DNA from: JAPEKQ01 sp964516845
Lineage (GTDB): Bacteria; Joyebacterota; Joyebacteria; Joyebacterales; Joyebacteraceae
Direction of reading: 5' to 3'
Assembly: GCA_964516845.1 (NCBI GenBank)
Contig: CAZEXP010000015.1
Span: 1 to 50,030, forward strand
Length of the DNA: 50,030 bases
This document shows, in pieces, positions 1 to 7,732 of this stretch (within the stretch, counting starts at the first letter, position 1; each line of letters starts with the position of its first letter). The notes under the pieces are model-generated. The model made no database searches and was not told the DNA's origin. It worked only from the letters and a program-made list of their open reading frames with translations. Made by a program: the position numbers and the translations under genes.

Positions 1-201
1 CGCACGTTCTACGGCTGCAGCTCATACCCGGAGTGTGGATTCGCCATCTGGGACAAGCCGGTCCCGACGGCGTGCCCCTCATGCGAGGCCTCGTTCATGG
101 TCGAGAAGAAGCCGAAGGGCGGAGACAAGGAGCTCGTCTGCCTCGAGTGCGGGGAGCGCGTCACCCCCGAGACGGAGACCAGCGACGATGAGCCGCAGTA
201 G
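1..201 (+). CDS. topA: DNA topoisomerase I, C-terminal zinc-ribbon end (partial)
   Basis: Only the last 66 codons are in the window; the gene begins upstream. The visible part carries the repeated C4 zinc ribbons found at the C-terminus of bacterial topoisomerase I: cysteines at visible residues 6 and 12, a CPSC pair at 25-28 and a CLEC pair at 47-50, with the family-typical phrases FYGCSSYPEC and WDKPVP. The ribbons help bind single-stranded DNA while the missing N-terminal part relaxes negative supercoils. The tail ends in a short acidic stretch. The stop at 199-201 overlaps the start of xerC by 14 bases, so the two are co-transcribed, a common bacterial order. The catalytic domain cannot be judged from here. 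Confidence 0.9.
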   Translation, partial: RTFYGCSSYPECGFAIWDKPVPTACPSCEASFMVEKKPKGGDKELVCLECGERVTPETETSDDEPQ

Positions 202-1144
202 CACCGCATCGAAGACCAGGAAGCCTCGACCGCTCGAGCCGCTCGTCAGGGAGTTCCTCACAGTGCTCGAGGGGCTCGGCCGCTCCAGCCACACGGTCGA
301 CGCCTATCGCGGCGATCTCACCCAGTTTGTCGGGTTCGTAGCCGACTTCGCGCGCCACGAGTCACCGGACGAGGTCCTGACGAGCGATCTCTGCCCGAAG
401 ACCAAACCCCGTCAGAGGGTCATCACCCGCTTCGTCGCCTCACTGAACGCGTCGCGTTTCGCACGTCGCTCGGTCCAGCGAAAGCTGGCGGCAGTCAGAT
501 CGCTCTGCCGCTGGCTCGAGGAGCACTCCTACGTGCCGTTCGACCCGACGACCGGCGTGTCCGCACCGAAAGTGGAGAAGCGGCTCCCGACGTTCCTGAC
601 GGAGCGTGAGATCGCGCTCCTGTTCATCGTCCCGCCGGAACCGTCCGAGCGGGAGCTCCGGAATCGCGCGATCCTCGAGATGTTCTACAGTACGGGCATC
701 CGTCTCTCGGAGCTCGTCGAGCTGAAACGGACGTCGCTCGACCGACTCGGACAGACGGTCCGCGTTCTGGGCAAAGGACGAAAGGAGCGCATCGTGCCGG
801 TCGGACGCGCGGCGCTCGACGCCCTCTCGACCTACCAGGCGGTTCAGACCGACGGCGAGGCCGCCGGAGGATCGCTCTTCACGAACGGACGAGGCAGTGC
901 GCTCTCGCAGCGCACCGTCCAGCGCATCGTGCGGAAGAAACTCGCCGAGGTCTCGGAGGCCCGCAAGCTGAGTCCGCACGTGCTCCGCCACACATTCGCG
1001 ACGCACATGCTCAACGCCGGGGCGGACCTGAGGGCCGTGCAGGAGATCCTCGGTCACGCAAGCCTGTCAACGACACAGATATACACTCATATGACCACGC
1101 AGCATCTGATCGAGGTCTATGCGAAGAGACACCCGCGCGCGTAG
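188..1144 (+). CDS. xerC: Tyrosine recombinase XerC
   Basis: A 318-residue site-specific tyrosine recombinase, normal length for XerC/XerD. The SAM-like N-terminal domain spans roughly residues 15-110 and the catalytic domain 130-310. All catalytic residues are visible: Arg172 (GIRLSEL), the Lys of GKGRKER near 196-199, His264 and Arg267 (HVLRHTFATHML), His290 and the nucleophile Tyr299 (TTQIYTHM). With XerD it resolves chromosome dimers at dif during division. I chose the ATG at 188, which overlaps the topA stop; a longer reading back to 35 is arginine/serine-rich sequence that lies over topA. XerC is preferred over XerD because of the topA linkage and because a second recombinase at 18.2 kb looks like XerD. 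The C/D assignment is less certain than the family. Confidence 0.9.
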   Translation: MSRSSTASKTRKPRPLEPLVREFLTVLEGLGRSSHTVDAYRGDLTQFVGFVADFARHESPDEVLTSDLCPKTKPRQRVITRFVASLNASRFARRSVQRKLAAVRSLCRWLEEHSYVPFDPTTGVSAPKVEKRLPTFLTEREIALLFIVPPEPSERELRNRAILEMFYSTGIRLSELVELKRTSLDRLGQTVRVLGKGRKERIVPVGRAALDALSTYQAVQTDGEAAGGSLFTNGRGSALSQRTVQRIVRKKLAEVSEARKLSPHVLRHTFATHMLNAGADLRAVQEILGHASLSTTQIYTHMTTQHLIEVYAKRHPRA

Positions 1145-1232
1145 CGGCGCGTGACCGATGCGGAAGACAGTGCAACCCGACGACCGCATGAGACACCACG
1201 AACGGGCCATGCGAACAGGAACGGAGGCGTGA

Positions 1233-2132
1233 ATGCAGGACTTCATCTCGATCGCCGACATCGACCGCGCGAAGATGGAGGAGCTCTTCAAGCTGGCGGC
1301 GGAACTCAAGAGAGACCGCAACGCCCGGCGGGACCTGGCCGGCAAGACGGTGGCGATGATCTTCCACAAGCCGTCGCTGCGGACCCGAGTCAGCTTCGAG
1401 GTGGGCATCCACGAGCTGGGCGCGCACCCGATGTATGTCACGGACGCCGAGATCAAGATGGGACAGCGCGAATCGATCTACGACATCGGCAAGGTCCTCT
1501 CGCGCTACGTCCACGGGATCATGATCAGAACGTTCGCGCACTCCAACTGCACCGAGCTGGCGGACGCCGCCGACGTGCCCATCATCAACGGGCTGACGGA
1601 TCTCAACCATCCGTGTCAGATCATGGGTGACATCCTCACGTGCATCGAGCACGGCAAGGACCCGGCGAGCATGGTCGTCGCGTTCATCGGCGACGGCAAC
1701 AACGTCGCCAACTCGTGGGTCAACGCCGCCGGCAACCTGGGATTCGAACTCAGAATCGGCGGACCGTCGGGGTACGAGCCGAACGCCGCCCTTCTGGAGG
1801 CTGCCCGGGCCAAGGGAGCCACGATCAGCATCATCAATGACCCGGCCAAAGCCGTCAGCGGCGCCGACGTCGTCTACACCGACGTCTGGGCGAGCATGGG
1901 GCAGGAGGACGAGGCGACCGAGCGAAGGAAGCTCTTCATGCCTTTCCAGCTCAACACCGACCTCGTGGCGCGCGCGAAGGACGACGCGATCGTGCTTCAC
2001 TGCCTCCCGGCTCATCGCGGTGACGAGATCACCGACGACGTCATGGACGGGCGGCACTCCGTCGTGTTCGATCAGGCGGAGAACCGCCTGCACGCACAGA
2101 AGGCCGTGATGGTCGACCTGATGGGGGCGTAG
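1233..2132 (+). CDS. argF: Ornithine carbamoyltransferase
   Basis: Transfers the carbamoyl group of carbamoyl phosphate to ornithine to give citrulline, in cytosolic arginine synthesis. 299 residues, normal for the family. The carbamoyl-phosphate loop is SLRTR at 48-52 (the common form is STRTR), followed by HPCQ at 126-129, DVWASMGQ at 217-224, and the ornithine-site HCLP at 256-259. The DVWxSMGQ and HCLP pair separates it from aspartate carbamoyltransferase. It starts 88 bases after xerC; no other arginine gene is nearby. The following lipoprotein gene begins one base after the stop, so the two are probably co-transcribed although not obviously related in function. Confidence 0.93.
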   Translation: MQDFISIADIDRAKMEELFKLAAELKRDRNARRDLAGKTVAMIFHKPSLRTRVSFEVGIHELGAHPMYVTDAEIKMGQRESIYDIGKVLSRYVHGIMIRTFAHSNCTELADAADVPIINGLTDLNHPCQIMGDILTCIEHGKDPASMVVAFIGDGNNVANSWVNAAGNLGFELRIGGPSGYEPNAALLEAARAKGATISIINDPAKAVSGADVVYTDVWASMGQEDEATERRKLFMPFQLNTDLVARAKDDAIVLHCLPAHRGDEITDDVMDGRHSVVFDQAENRLHAQKAVMVDLMGA

Positions 2133-2133
2133 C

Positions 2134-2976
2134 GTGCTCCGTAGTCTGCTTCTCATCGCACTGGCGGCTCTGACCGCGCTCGCCGGATGCGCGAAGCCCG
2201 GACCGCCACCCGGCGGCCCGCTCGACGAGGATCCTCCGTGGATCGTCTCGACGGACCCCGTGGACGGCGCGATCGACGTGCCCGTCGACGCCAGCATGTT
2301 CGTGCTCTTCAGTGAGGAAATGGACAGGTCCTCGGTGGAACGGGCGATCGCGATAACGCCGGAGACGACGCTGCGACGAGCGGGATGGCGCGGTCCAAGA
2401 CTCGAGATCAGGACGGCCGGAGGGCTGTCGGACTCCACGACGTACGTCGTGAGTCTGGGCGAGGGCATTCGCGACTATCACAGCGTCGCAATGGATGCGG
2501 TGACGACGTTCGCGTTCTCGACAGGCGATGCGATCGATGACTGTGCCGTGATGGGGAAGGTCACTGCGGATGGCGAACCGGCGGTGGGAGCGACGGTCTG
2601 GGTCTGCGCCTCATCTCCGCTGCCGGACTCGCTCGGCGTCATCAGCCGCTGCGGCGCCTCCGCGACGACCGCGCCCGGCGGCGCCTATGCCATTGGCTAT
2701 CTCAACCCTGCGCGATCTCCGTATTCGCTGATAGCCTTCCTCGATTCGAACGCCGACGGTGCCTACGCGCCACTGGAGGAGCCGGGCATCATAGCGCGTG
2801 ATGCCGCCATCTTCTCGGCGGCGGGAGACACGCTTCGCGACGCGGACCTCGTGCTCGAACCGCCCGCGAGCGCAGCGACGGCCGACGGGCCGTCATCGGA
2901 CGGCGACACCACACCACAGCCCGGGGACATCCCGGACCTTGACCCGCCACCGGCGGAGCCGGAGGAGCAGAAGTGA
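2134..2976 (+). CDS. Lipoprotein with an SbsA-type Ig-like domain
   Basis: A 280-residue predicted lipoprotein starting at GTG. The N-terminus has a hydrophobic signal ending in the lipobox LAGC, so Cys18 should be lipidated. A GGPLDEDPP linker follows, a phrase common in Bacteroidetes-type Ig-like lipoproteins. Residues about 30-115 match an SbsA/Big_5 Ig-like domain (phrases such as IDVPVDASMFVLFSEEMD and TTYVVSLGEGIRD). Residues about 130-235 look like a carboxypeptidase-regulatory-type beta domain. The C-terminal 45 residues are rich in Pro, Asp and Glu and probably disordered. It sits between argF and dapF, and its TGA overlaps the dapF GTG. Likely an outer-membrane or surface structural protein; its role is unknown. 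Confidence 0.75.
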   Translation: MLRSLLLIALAALTALAGCAKPGPPPGGPLDEDPPWIVSTDPVDGAIDVPVDASMFVLFSEEMDRSSVERAIAITPETTLRRAGWRGPRLEIRTAGGLSDSTTYVVSLGEGIRDYHSVAMDAVTTFAFSTGDAIDDCAVMGKVTADGEPAVGATVWVCASSPLPDSLGVISRCGASATTAPGGAYAIGYLNPARSPYSLIAFLDSNADGAYAPLEEPGIIARDAAIFSAAGDTLRDADLVLEPPASAATADGPSSDGDTTPQPGDIPDLDPPPAEPEEQK

Positions 2977-3791
2977 AGCTTGAATTCGCAAAGATGAGCG
3001 GCGCCGGGAATGACTTCATCGTCGTCGATGACCGCAAGGGCATCGTGGCCGAGGACGCCGGCGAACTCGCGAAGCAGTTCTGCAGACGTCGCGTCTCCGT
3101 GGGCGCGGACGGGCTCATCCTGGTCGTGGCGAGCGCGTCGCACGACTTCCGGATGCGCTATTTCAACGCGGACGGAAGCGAAGCGGACATGTGCGGCAAT
3201 GGAGGACGCTGCGTCGCCAGATTCGCGCACGAACGCGGCATCGTCGGCGAGACCATGCGGTTCCAGAGTCGGTCGGGAACGCATACCGCGAAGATCCTCG
3301 ATGAGAACCACGTGAAGCTCATGATGACGGAGCCGAGAGCCATGCTCCTTGGAACCGCGCTGCACATGGGCGGCGTGACCTACGAGGTCCATCGGATCAA
3401 CACGGGCGTGCCGCACGCCGTGATCGAGGTTGAAGGCATCGACGGGTACCCGGTCGTCGAGATCGGGCGCGCCATCCGCGGCCACAACGACTACGCGCCC
3501 GAAGGAACGAACATTGATTTCGCATCCGTGAAGGACGAACACACTGTCCGTATCCGCACGTACGAACGTGGCGTCGAGGACGAGACACTCGCCTGTGGAA
3601 CGGGGGCGGTAGCCACCGCCATCACGCTGGCGTCGCTCGGCAAGATGAAGCCGCCGGTGACCGTCCTGACCAGGGGCGGGGAGCCTCTGGAGATCGGGTT
3701 CTACATGAGCGACAGCGGGTACTGTGATGTGTCGCTCTCGGGCGACGCGCGCGTCGTCTACTGGGCGGAGCTGGATCTCAGCGAGGAGTAG
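2973..3791 (+). CDS. dapF: Diaminopimelate epimerase
   Basis: Converts LL-diaminopimelate to the meso form for lysine and peptidoglycan synthesis. 272 residues, normal length. The two catalytic cysteines are visible: Cys74 in MCGNGGRC and Cys208 in LACGTGAVATA. The GTG start at 2973 overlaps the upstream lipoprotein stop by four bases (GTGA). The last codons, for WAELDLSEE, lie in the first copy of a 40-bp tandem repeat that continues past the stop towards dapA. dapA follows 95 bases later and dapB lies at 12 kb, so three lysine/DAP genes share this window. Confidence 0.95.
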   Translation: MKLEFAKMSGAGNDFIVVDDRKGIVAEDAGELAKQFCRRRVSVGADGLILVVASASHDFRMRYFNADGSEADMCGNGGRCVARFAHERGIVGETMRFQSRSGTHTAKILDENHVKLMMTEPRAMLLGTALHMGGVTYEVHRINTGVPHAVIEVEGIDGYPVVEIGRAIRGHNDYAPEGTNIDFASVKDEHTVRIRTYERGVEDETLACGTGAVATAITLASLGKMKPPVTVLTRGGEPLEIGFYMSDSGYCDVSLSGDARVVYWAELDLSEE

Positions 3792-3880
3792 CCGCGTCCG
3801 CGGGGCGGAGCTGGATCTCAGTGAGAAGCAGCCGCGTCCGCGGGGCGGAGCTGGATCTCAGTGAGAAGCAGCCGGAGGAG
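3761..3880 (+). repeat. 40-bp tandem repeat, three copies, spanning the dapF stop
   Basis: Three head-to-tail copies with a period of exactly 40: 3761-3800, 3801-3840 and 3841-3880. All share the core GGCGGAGCTGGATCTCA. Copies 1 and 2 differ at a few positions, and copy 3 diverges after about 34 bases into GGAGGAG, the dapA ribosome-binding site. Copy 1 encodes the dapF C-terminus and stop. Because 40 is not a multiple of three, the later copies shift frame; copy 3 reads the same AELDLSE peptide in the dapA frame. The array therefore duplicates the end of dapF and lengthens the dapF-dapA spacer. Confidence 0.92.
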
Positions 3881-3886
3881 AATACC

Positions 3887-4819
3887 ATGTTCCGTGGCTC
3901 GATCGTCGCCATCGTCACACCCATGCTGAACGGGAAGCTCGACGAGGACTCGCTCAGGCGGCTCCTTCGCATGCACAGGTCCGCCGGGACGAACGGTGTC
4001 GTACCCGCGGGCTGCACCGGAGAGGCTGCGACGCTGACTGATGAGGAACGCGCCCGCCTCATCGGCATCTGTCTCGAAGAGGTCGGAGACGTCATGCCGG
4101 TCATCCCGGGCACCGGCTCGAACTCGACGGTGGAAACGATCAGACTCACCACCGAGGCGAAGACGGCGGGGGCTCACGGCGTTCTCATCATCACACCCTA
4201 CTACAACAAGCCGACACCGGAGGGGCAGTACCTTCACTACAAGGCCGTTGCCGATGCGGTCGACATCCCGATCGTGCTCTACAACGTGCCGGGGAGGACC
4301 GGGACGAACATGCTCCCGGCCACCGTTGCGCGCCTCTCCAGGATCCCGAACATCGTCGCCGTCAAGGAAGCCGCCGGATCCGTCGACCAGGTCAGCGAGA
4401 TCGTCGAACTCTGCGACATCACCGTGCTCTCCGGCGATGACCCGCAGACATTGCCAATGATGTCGGTGGGCGCCCAGGGTGTCGTCTCCGTTGCCGCGAA
4501 CGTCGTTCCCGGAACCACCGCCGCCATGACGGCGGCGTGGCCCGACGACCCGCGCCGCGCGGCGGAGCTCCACCACATTCTGCGCCGCATCTCGAAGTCG
4601 CTGTTCATCGAGACCAATCCCGGACCCGTCAAGTTCGCACTGAAGGAACTCGGATTGATCGCGAGTGACGAACTGAGAGCGCCGCTGACAACGATGACGC
4701 GGGAGAACAGGGCGCTGATGGCGGACGCCATCGACCTGATGCGCGCGACACGGACCACGGAAGAGAAACGCCGGCTCAACCCGGCCGGGACAGCCGGCCA
4801 CGCACGAGGAGGCGAGTGA
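3887..4819 (+). CDS. dapA: 4-hydroxy-tetrahydrodipicolinate synthase
   Basis: Condenses pyruvate with aspartate semialdehyde, the first step specific to lysine/DAP synthesis. 310 residues, slightly longer than the usual 290-300 because of a C-terminal tail. Motifs: GCTGE at 42-46, YYNKP at 105-109, LYNVPGRTG at 131-139 and the Schiff-base Lys160 in AVKEA. I chose the ATG at 3887 because GGAGGAG lies six bases upstream. The frame stays open back to 3821 only because the 40-bp repeat there lacks an in-frame stop. The TGA overlaps the ATG of the following tautomerase gene by one base. Confidence 0.93.
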   Translation: MFRGSIVAIVTPMLNGKLDEDSLRRLLRMHRSAGTNGVVPAGCTGEAATLTDEERARLIGICLEEVGDVMPVIPGTGSNSTVETIRLTTEAKTAGAHGVLIITPYYNKPTPEGQYLHYKAVADAVDIPIVLYNVPGRTGTNMLPATVARLSRIPNIVAVKEAAGSVDQVSEIVELCDITVLSGDDPQTLPMMSVGAQGVVSVAANVVPGTTAAMTAAWPDDPRRAAELHHILRRISKSLFIETNPGPVKFALKELGLIASDELRAPLTTMTRENRALMADAIDLMRATRTTEEKRRLNPAGTAGHARGGE

Positions 4820-5004
4820 TGCCGCTTGTGGAGATATCGCTGCTCGCGGGCAGAGACGACCAGATGAAGGAAGACATCATCCGCGAGGTGACCGACGCGG
4901 TCGTCCGCACGTCGGGCGCGCCGCCGGACGCGGTGACCGTGATCATCCGCGACGTACCGAGAACCGACTGGGCCCGCGCGGGCGTTCCATACTCGAAGAA
5001 GTAG
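4819..5004 (+). CDS. 4-oxalocrotonate tautomerase-like small enzyme
   Basis: A 61-residue protein of the 4-oxalocrotonate tautomerase family, whose members use an N-terminal proline as general base. I chose the ATG at 4819 over the GTG at 4816 because only this start puts Pro directly after Met, giving the required Pro1. After Met removal Arg11 is present (LLAGRDD) and Trp50 stands where the family often has Phe50. The usual Arg39 position is Thr, so the classical 4-oxalocrotonate reaction may not be its job. It overlaps the dapA stop by one base. The substrate is unknown. Confidence 0.82.
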   Translation: MPLVEISLLAGRDDQMKEDIIREVTDAVVRTSGAPPDAVTVIIRDVPRTDWARAGVPYSKK

Positions 5005-5054
5005 ATCCACTCGACCCCGGTCGCGTTGCGTTACAGAACCAGGGAGGCTGGAAC

Positions 5055-6299
5055 ATGAGAACGACCCTTCGAAGTTCCCGGCTGTCCGGACGAGCGGTAC
5101 TCGCCTTGATCCTCACTTCGACGCTGCTGGCCATCGCGGTCATGACGGTAGCAGGCTGCAGCAGCTCCAGCGGCGGCTCCGACCCGGAGGTCGTCACAGG
5201 AATCACAATGACGCTGTCACGGGACCAGGCGCAGCCGGGCCAGGACGTGACCGTGCGCGCGAACGCCGCGTACCGCGATGGTCGCGCGGTCGACGTGGAC
5301 TGGTACGTTGACGGCATTGCGGGCGGCGACACGACCGTCGGGATCATCACAAGCGCCAACCCGGCAACCTACACCGCGCCGCTCGAGGCACCGGCGGCCG
5401 GCAGCGTCACGATCGAAGCGAGGTACGACACGCTCATCAACGCCACCGAGACGTTTCCCGTCGTCTTCACGATCGTACACGTCGATGCGGCTACCGGTGA
5501 CAACAGCACAGGCACGGGCATCTTCTCGAACCCACTGCGAACGATCACGCAGGCCATCGGCATGGTGGACACCGGCGACACGATCATGGTGCACCCGGGC
5601 ACCTACGACGAAGCGCTCGGCGAGCACTTCTCCATCGTCGTTCCCACGAGCACGACGCTCCGTGGGGCGGCCGCCGAGTCCTGCCTAATCCATGTCGGCG
5701 ATGCCAATTCCGCCCTGTGGCTGAATGCCGGTGCGACAATGGAGCACTTCACGCTCGATCTCGAGCAGGGCGCCACGGCGAGTACGGGAATAGCGCTCAC
5801 GAACACTGGAACGGTTCGGAACATCCACGTCAACACGCTCTTCGGATCGTCCGTGGTGACGACACGGTACGCGGCGAACACAACGCTCATCGAGGACTGC
5901 AGCTTCGTCAACACGACCGGAGTCGTCGACAGCCGCGGGATCCAGGCGGTCGATGACGCGCATATCACGGTTCGCAACACGACCATCGACGGGTACGCCT
6001 ACGGCATCTTCGTCAACACGGAGAGCGACCCGCTCATCGAGGGCTGCACGTTCATGAACTGCGCCTGCGGCGTCATCACGTTCCAGTCGCTCTCGCTTCC
6101 CGACCTCGGGGGAGGAGCGAGGGGAAGCACGGGCGGCAACACCTTCCTGGACAATTCGGACGGGCTCTATCATCAGGGCGAGGTGACGATCTACGCGATC
6201 GGCAACACGTGGAACACCGACCCGCCGACCGTCGGAACTCAGGGCGATATCGGAAACGACATCACGCTTACGGGAACCGGCACTGTGATCTACGAATAG
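5055..6299 (+). CDS. Beta-helix (DUF1565-like) lipoprotein
   Basis: A 414-residue predicted lipoprotein. The signal peptide ends in the lipobox VAGC followed by a Ser/Gly-rich linker. Residues about 45-135 resemble an Ig-like domain (phrases such as VRANAAYRDGRAVDVDWYVD). From about 140 the pattern VDAATGDNSTGTG, then NPLRTITQAI and VHPGTYDE, is typical of DUF1565 and other right-handed parallel beta-helix proteins, and short repeating turns continue to the end. Such proteins are usually exported and bind or cleave polysaccharide, but I see no clear catalytic set. A GGGAGGCTG sequence precedes the ATG. Two hairpins follow the gene. Confidence 0.75.
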   Translation: MRTTLRSSRLSGRAVLALILTSTLLAIAVMTVAGCSSSSGGSDPEVVTGITMTLSRDQAQPGQDVTVRANAAYRDGRAVDVDWYVDGIAGGDTTVGIITSANPATYTAPLEAPAAGSVTIEARYDTLINATETFPVVFTIVHVDAATGDNSTGTGIFSNPLRTITQAIGMVDTGDTIMVHPGTYDEALGEHFSIVVPTSTTLRGAAAESCLIHVGDANSALWLNAGATMEHFTLDLEQGATASTGIALTNTGTVRNIHVNTLFGSSVVTTRYAANTTLIEDCSFVNTTGVVDSRGIQAVDDAHITVRNTTIDGYAYGIFVNTESDPLIEGCTFMNCACGVITFQSLSLPDLGGGARGSTGGNTFLDNSDGLYHQGEVTIYAIGNTWNTDPPTVGTQGDIGNDITLTGTGTVIYE

Positions 6300-6370
6300 G
6301 TGCCCGGGCTCGCCACTCGCGCCGAGATGAACCTCTCGGCGTGAGCGAAGGGGAGTCACCGCACCGCCGC

Positions 6371-6400
6371 TTGCCACAAAGCCAAACTTAGGACTAGACA
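6371..6400 (+). promoter_or_regulatory. Candidate promoter for a small RNA unit
   Basis: TTGCCA at 6371-6376 and TAGACA at 6395-6400 with an 18-base spacer. The form resembles the better promoters in this window (TTGnnn and TAGnnT). The predicted start falls at the base of the hairpin at 6406. Moderate support only. Confidence 0.4.
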
Positions 6401-6405
6401 GATGA

Positions 6406-6500
6406 GGGCACGGTCATCTACTCTGACCGTGCCCTGTTGTAGATGACGGCTACCGCGACCACTTTCCGGGACAGGCCCGGAACGTGTCGCGGTTTATTTT
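6406..6500 (+). ncRNA. Candidate small RNA: hairpin plus intrinsic terminator
   Basis: A stretch of about 95 bases between two genes. It begins with a perfect 11-bp hairpin (GGGCACGGTCA at 6406-6416, a 7-base loop, TGACCGTGCCC at 6424-6434), then about 17 unpaired bases, then a long terminator hairpin ending in a T-rich tail. A promoter-like pair lies just upstream. It could be an independent small RNA, or simply a double terminator for the lipoprotein gene that ends at 6299. The sequence alone does not decide. Confidence 0.35.
6452..6500 (+). terminator. Rho-independent terminator
   Basis: ACCGCGAC at 6452-6459 pairs with GTCGCGGT at 6486-6493, and TTCCGGG at 6464-6470 pairs with CCCGGAA at 6476-6482, giving a nearly continuous 17-18 bp stem with one bulge and one mismatch around the loop ACAGG. 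The run TTTATTTTT follows directly. This is the clearest intrinsic terminator in the window and separates the dap/lipoprotein group from the radical SAM gene. Confidence 0.85.
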
Positions 6501-6569
6501 TGGGAAGTCCGGTGGCTCTGCACACGCGAGGAGAGACCCCCAGCACCCCCTAGGACCTCTGGAGGACTG

Positions 6570-7649
6570 ATGAACCACCGCGAGCAATGGCAACTCGACT
6601 ACGAGCGACTCGTCACGACGCGCGCCGAACTCGATCACATCCTCAAGCTGACCGACGGCGAGAAGCAGGCGAGCGATACGCTCAAGTCCGCGTACCCGCT
6701 CAAGATCTCCCGGCACTATCTCGGCCTGATAGATCCGGGTGATCCGAACGACCCGCTCCGCAAGGTCGTCGTGCCGTCGATGCACGAACTGTCGCACCGG
6801 CCCGGTGAGACGGATGACGATGTGCACGAGGACGAGGCCAGATACCAGCCGGTTCCCGGCATCATTCACAGGTATCCGGGCAAGCTGCTGTTCGTTCCGG
6901 CGCTCGGCTGCCCATCGCATTGCCGCTTCTGCTTCCGCAAGGGACGCAAGGTGAAGCACCTCAGCGAGGATGAGGGCGAAGCGGCGCTCAACTACATCCG
7001 GGAACATAAGGAGATCCGCGACGTCATCGTCACGGGCGGCGAGCCGCTCTATCTGGATGATGACGAACTCGAACACTGGATCTCATCGATCCACGCCATC
7101 GAGCACGTCGAGATCATCCGGGTCACGAGTCGCGCGGCCATCTACGTTCCGTCGCGCATCACCGAGAAACTCGTTGCGATGCTGCGTCAGTACCGGCCGA
7201 TCTACATGACCTTCTCGTTCGTCCACCCGCGTGAGATCACGCCGGAACTCGAACGGGGCATCCGGATGATGGCTGACGCAGGCATCACCATGCTCCAGCA
7301 GGGACCGCTTCTCCGGGGCGTCAACGACGACCCGAAGGTTCTCAAAGAACTCTACGAGAAGCTCGTGACGCTCCAGGTGATGCCGTACTACGCGATCTGG
7401 GGCATCCATGCGCCCGGAGCCGAGCACTTCATCGTGGACGGACAGTCGGCGAGCGCCATTATCGGAGCTCTCGAGAATCAGACATCCGGATTCTGCGTGC
7501 CGCATCTGATCACCATCGCCCGTGGTGACAAGGTACGGATGATGGGCTGGTCACCGGACAAGGTGGCCGCACATCTCAAGAATCGTCATCGTGAGGAGAG
7601 CAGTACTCCCTCGAGCATCGAGCTCATGCACGGTGCTCCCCACAAGTAG
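6570..7649 (+). CDS. KamA-family radical SAM protein
   Basis: A 359-residue protein of the lysine 2,3-aminomutase (KamA/EpmB) family. Upstream of the cluster it has the family phrase PVPGIIHRYPGKLLF. The [4Fe-4S] cluster cysteines are 114, 118 and 121 (CPSHCRFCFRKG), and VTGGEPL is the SAM-binding motif. True aminomutases bind PLP through a Lys in a GGGGK-type loop near the C-terminus. Here the matching region reads ARGDKVRMMG, with Lys321 but without the glycine run, so PLP use and aminomutase activity are uncertain. TGGAGG lies upstream of the ATG. The gene stands alone between two hairpin regions. The substrate is unknown; a beta-amino acid or protein-lysine role would be a guess. Confidence 0.8.
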   Translation: MNHREQWQLDYERLVTTRAELDHILKLTDGEKQASDTLKSAYPLKISRHYLGLIDPGDPNDPLRKVVVPSMHELSHRPGETDDDVHEDEARYQPVPGIIHRYPGKLLFVPALGCPSHCRFCFRKGRKVKHLSEDEGEAALNYIREHKEIRDVIVTGGEPLYLDDDELEHWISSIHAIEHVEIIRVTSRAAIYVPSRITEKLVAMLRQYRPIYMTFSFVHPREITPELERGIRMMADAGITMLQQGPLLRGVNDDPKVLKELYEKLVTLQVMPYYAIWGIHAPGAEHFIVDGQSASAIIGALENQTSGFCVPHLITIARGDKVRMMGWSPDKVAAHLKNRHREESSTPSSIELMHGAPHK

Positions 7650-7681
7650 CGGGTCTACCTTCGGCGAGACAGACCCCTACG

Positions 7682-7732
7682 CACGAACGGCGGCGGGCGC
7701 CTCGACAGAGGCGCCACAGCCGCCGTTCCGTG
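7682..7732 (+). terminator. Large hairpin after the KamA-like gene
   Basis: A two-part stem: CACG plus AACGGCGGC (7682-7694) pairs with GCCGCCGTT and CGTG (7719-7732, one bulged C), and GGCGCCTC (7696-7703) pairs with GAGGCGCC (7708-7715) around GACA. No T-run follows, so termination may be weak or Rho-assisted. It lies 33 bases after the stop. Confidence 0.5.

Noticed and set aside
1011..2468. A 485-codon open reading on the - strand
   Set aside because: Antisense to argF and its neighbours, with no recognisable domain; argF has full family motifs.
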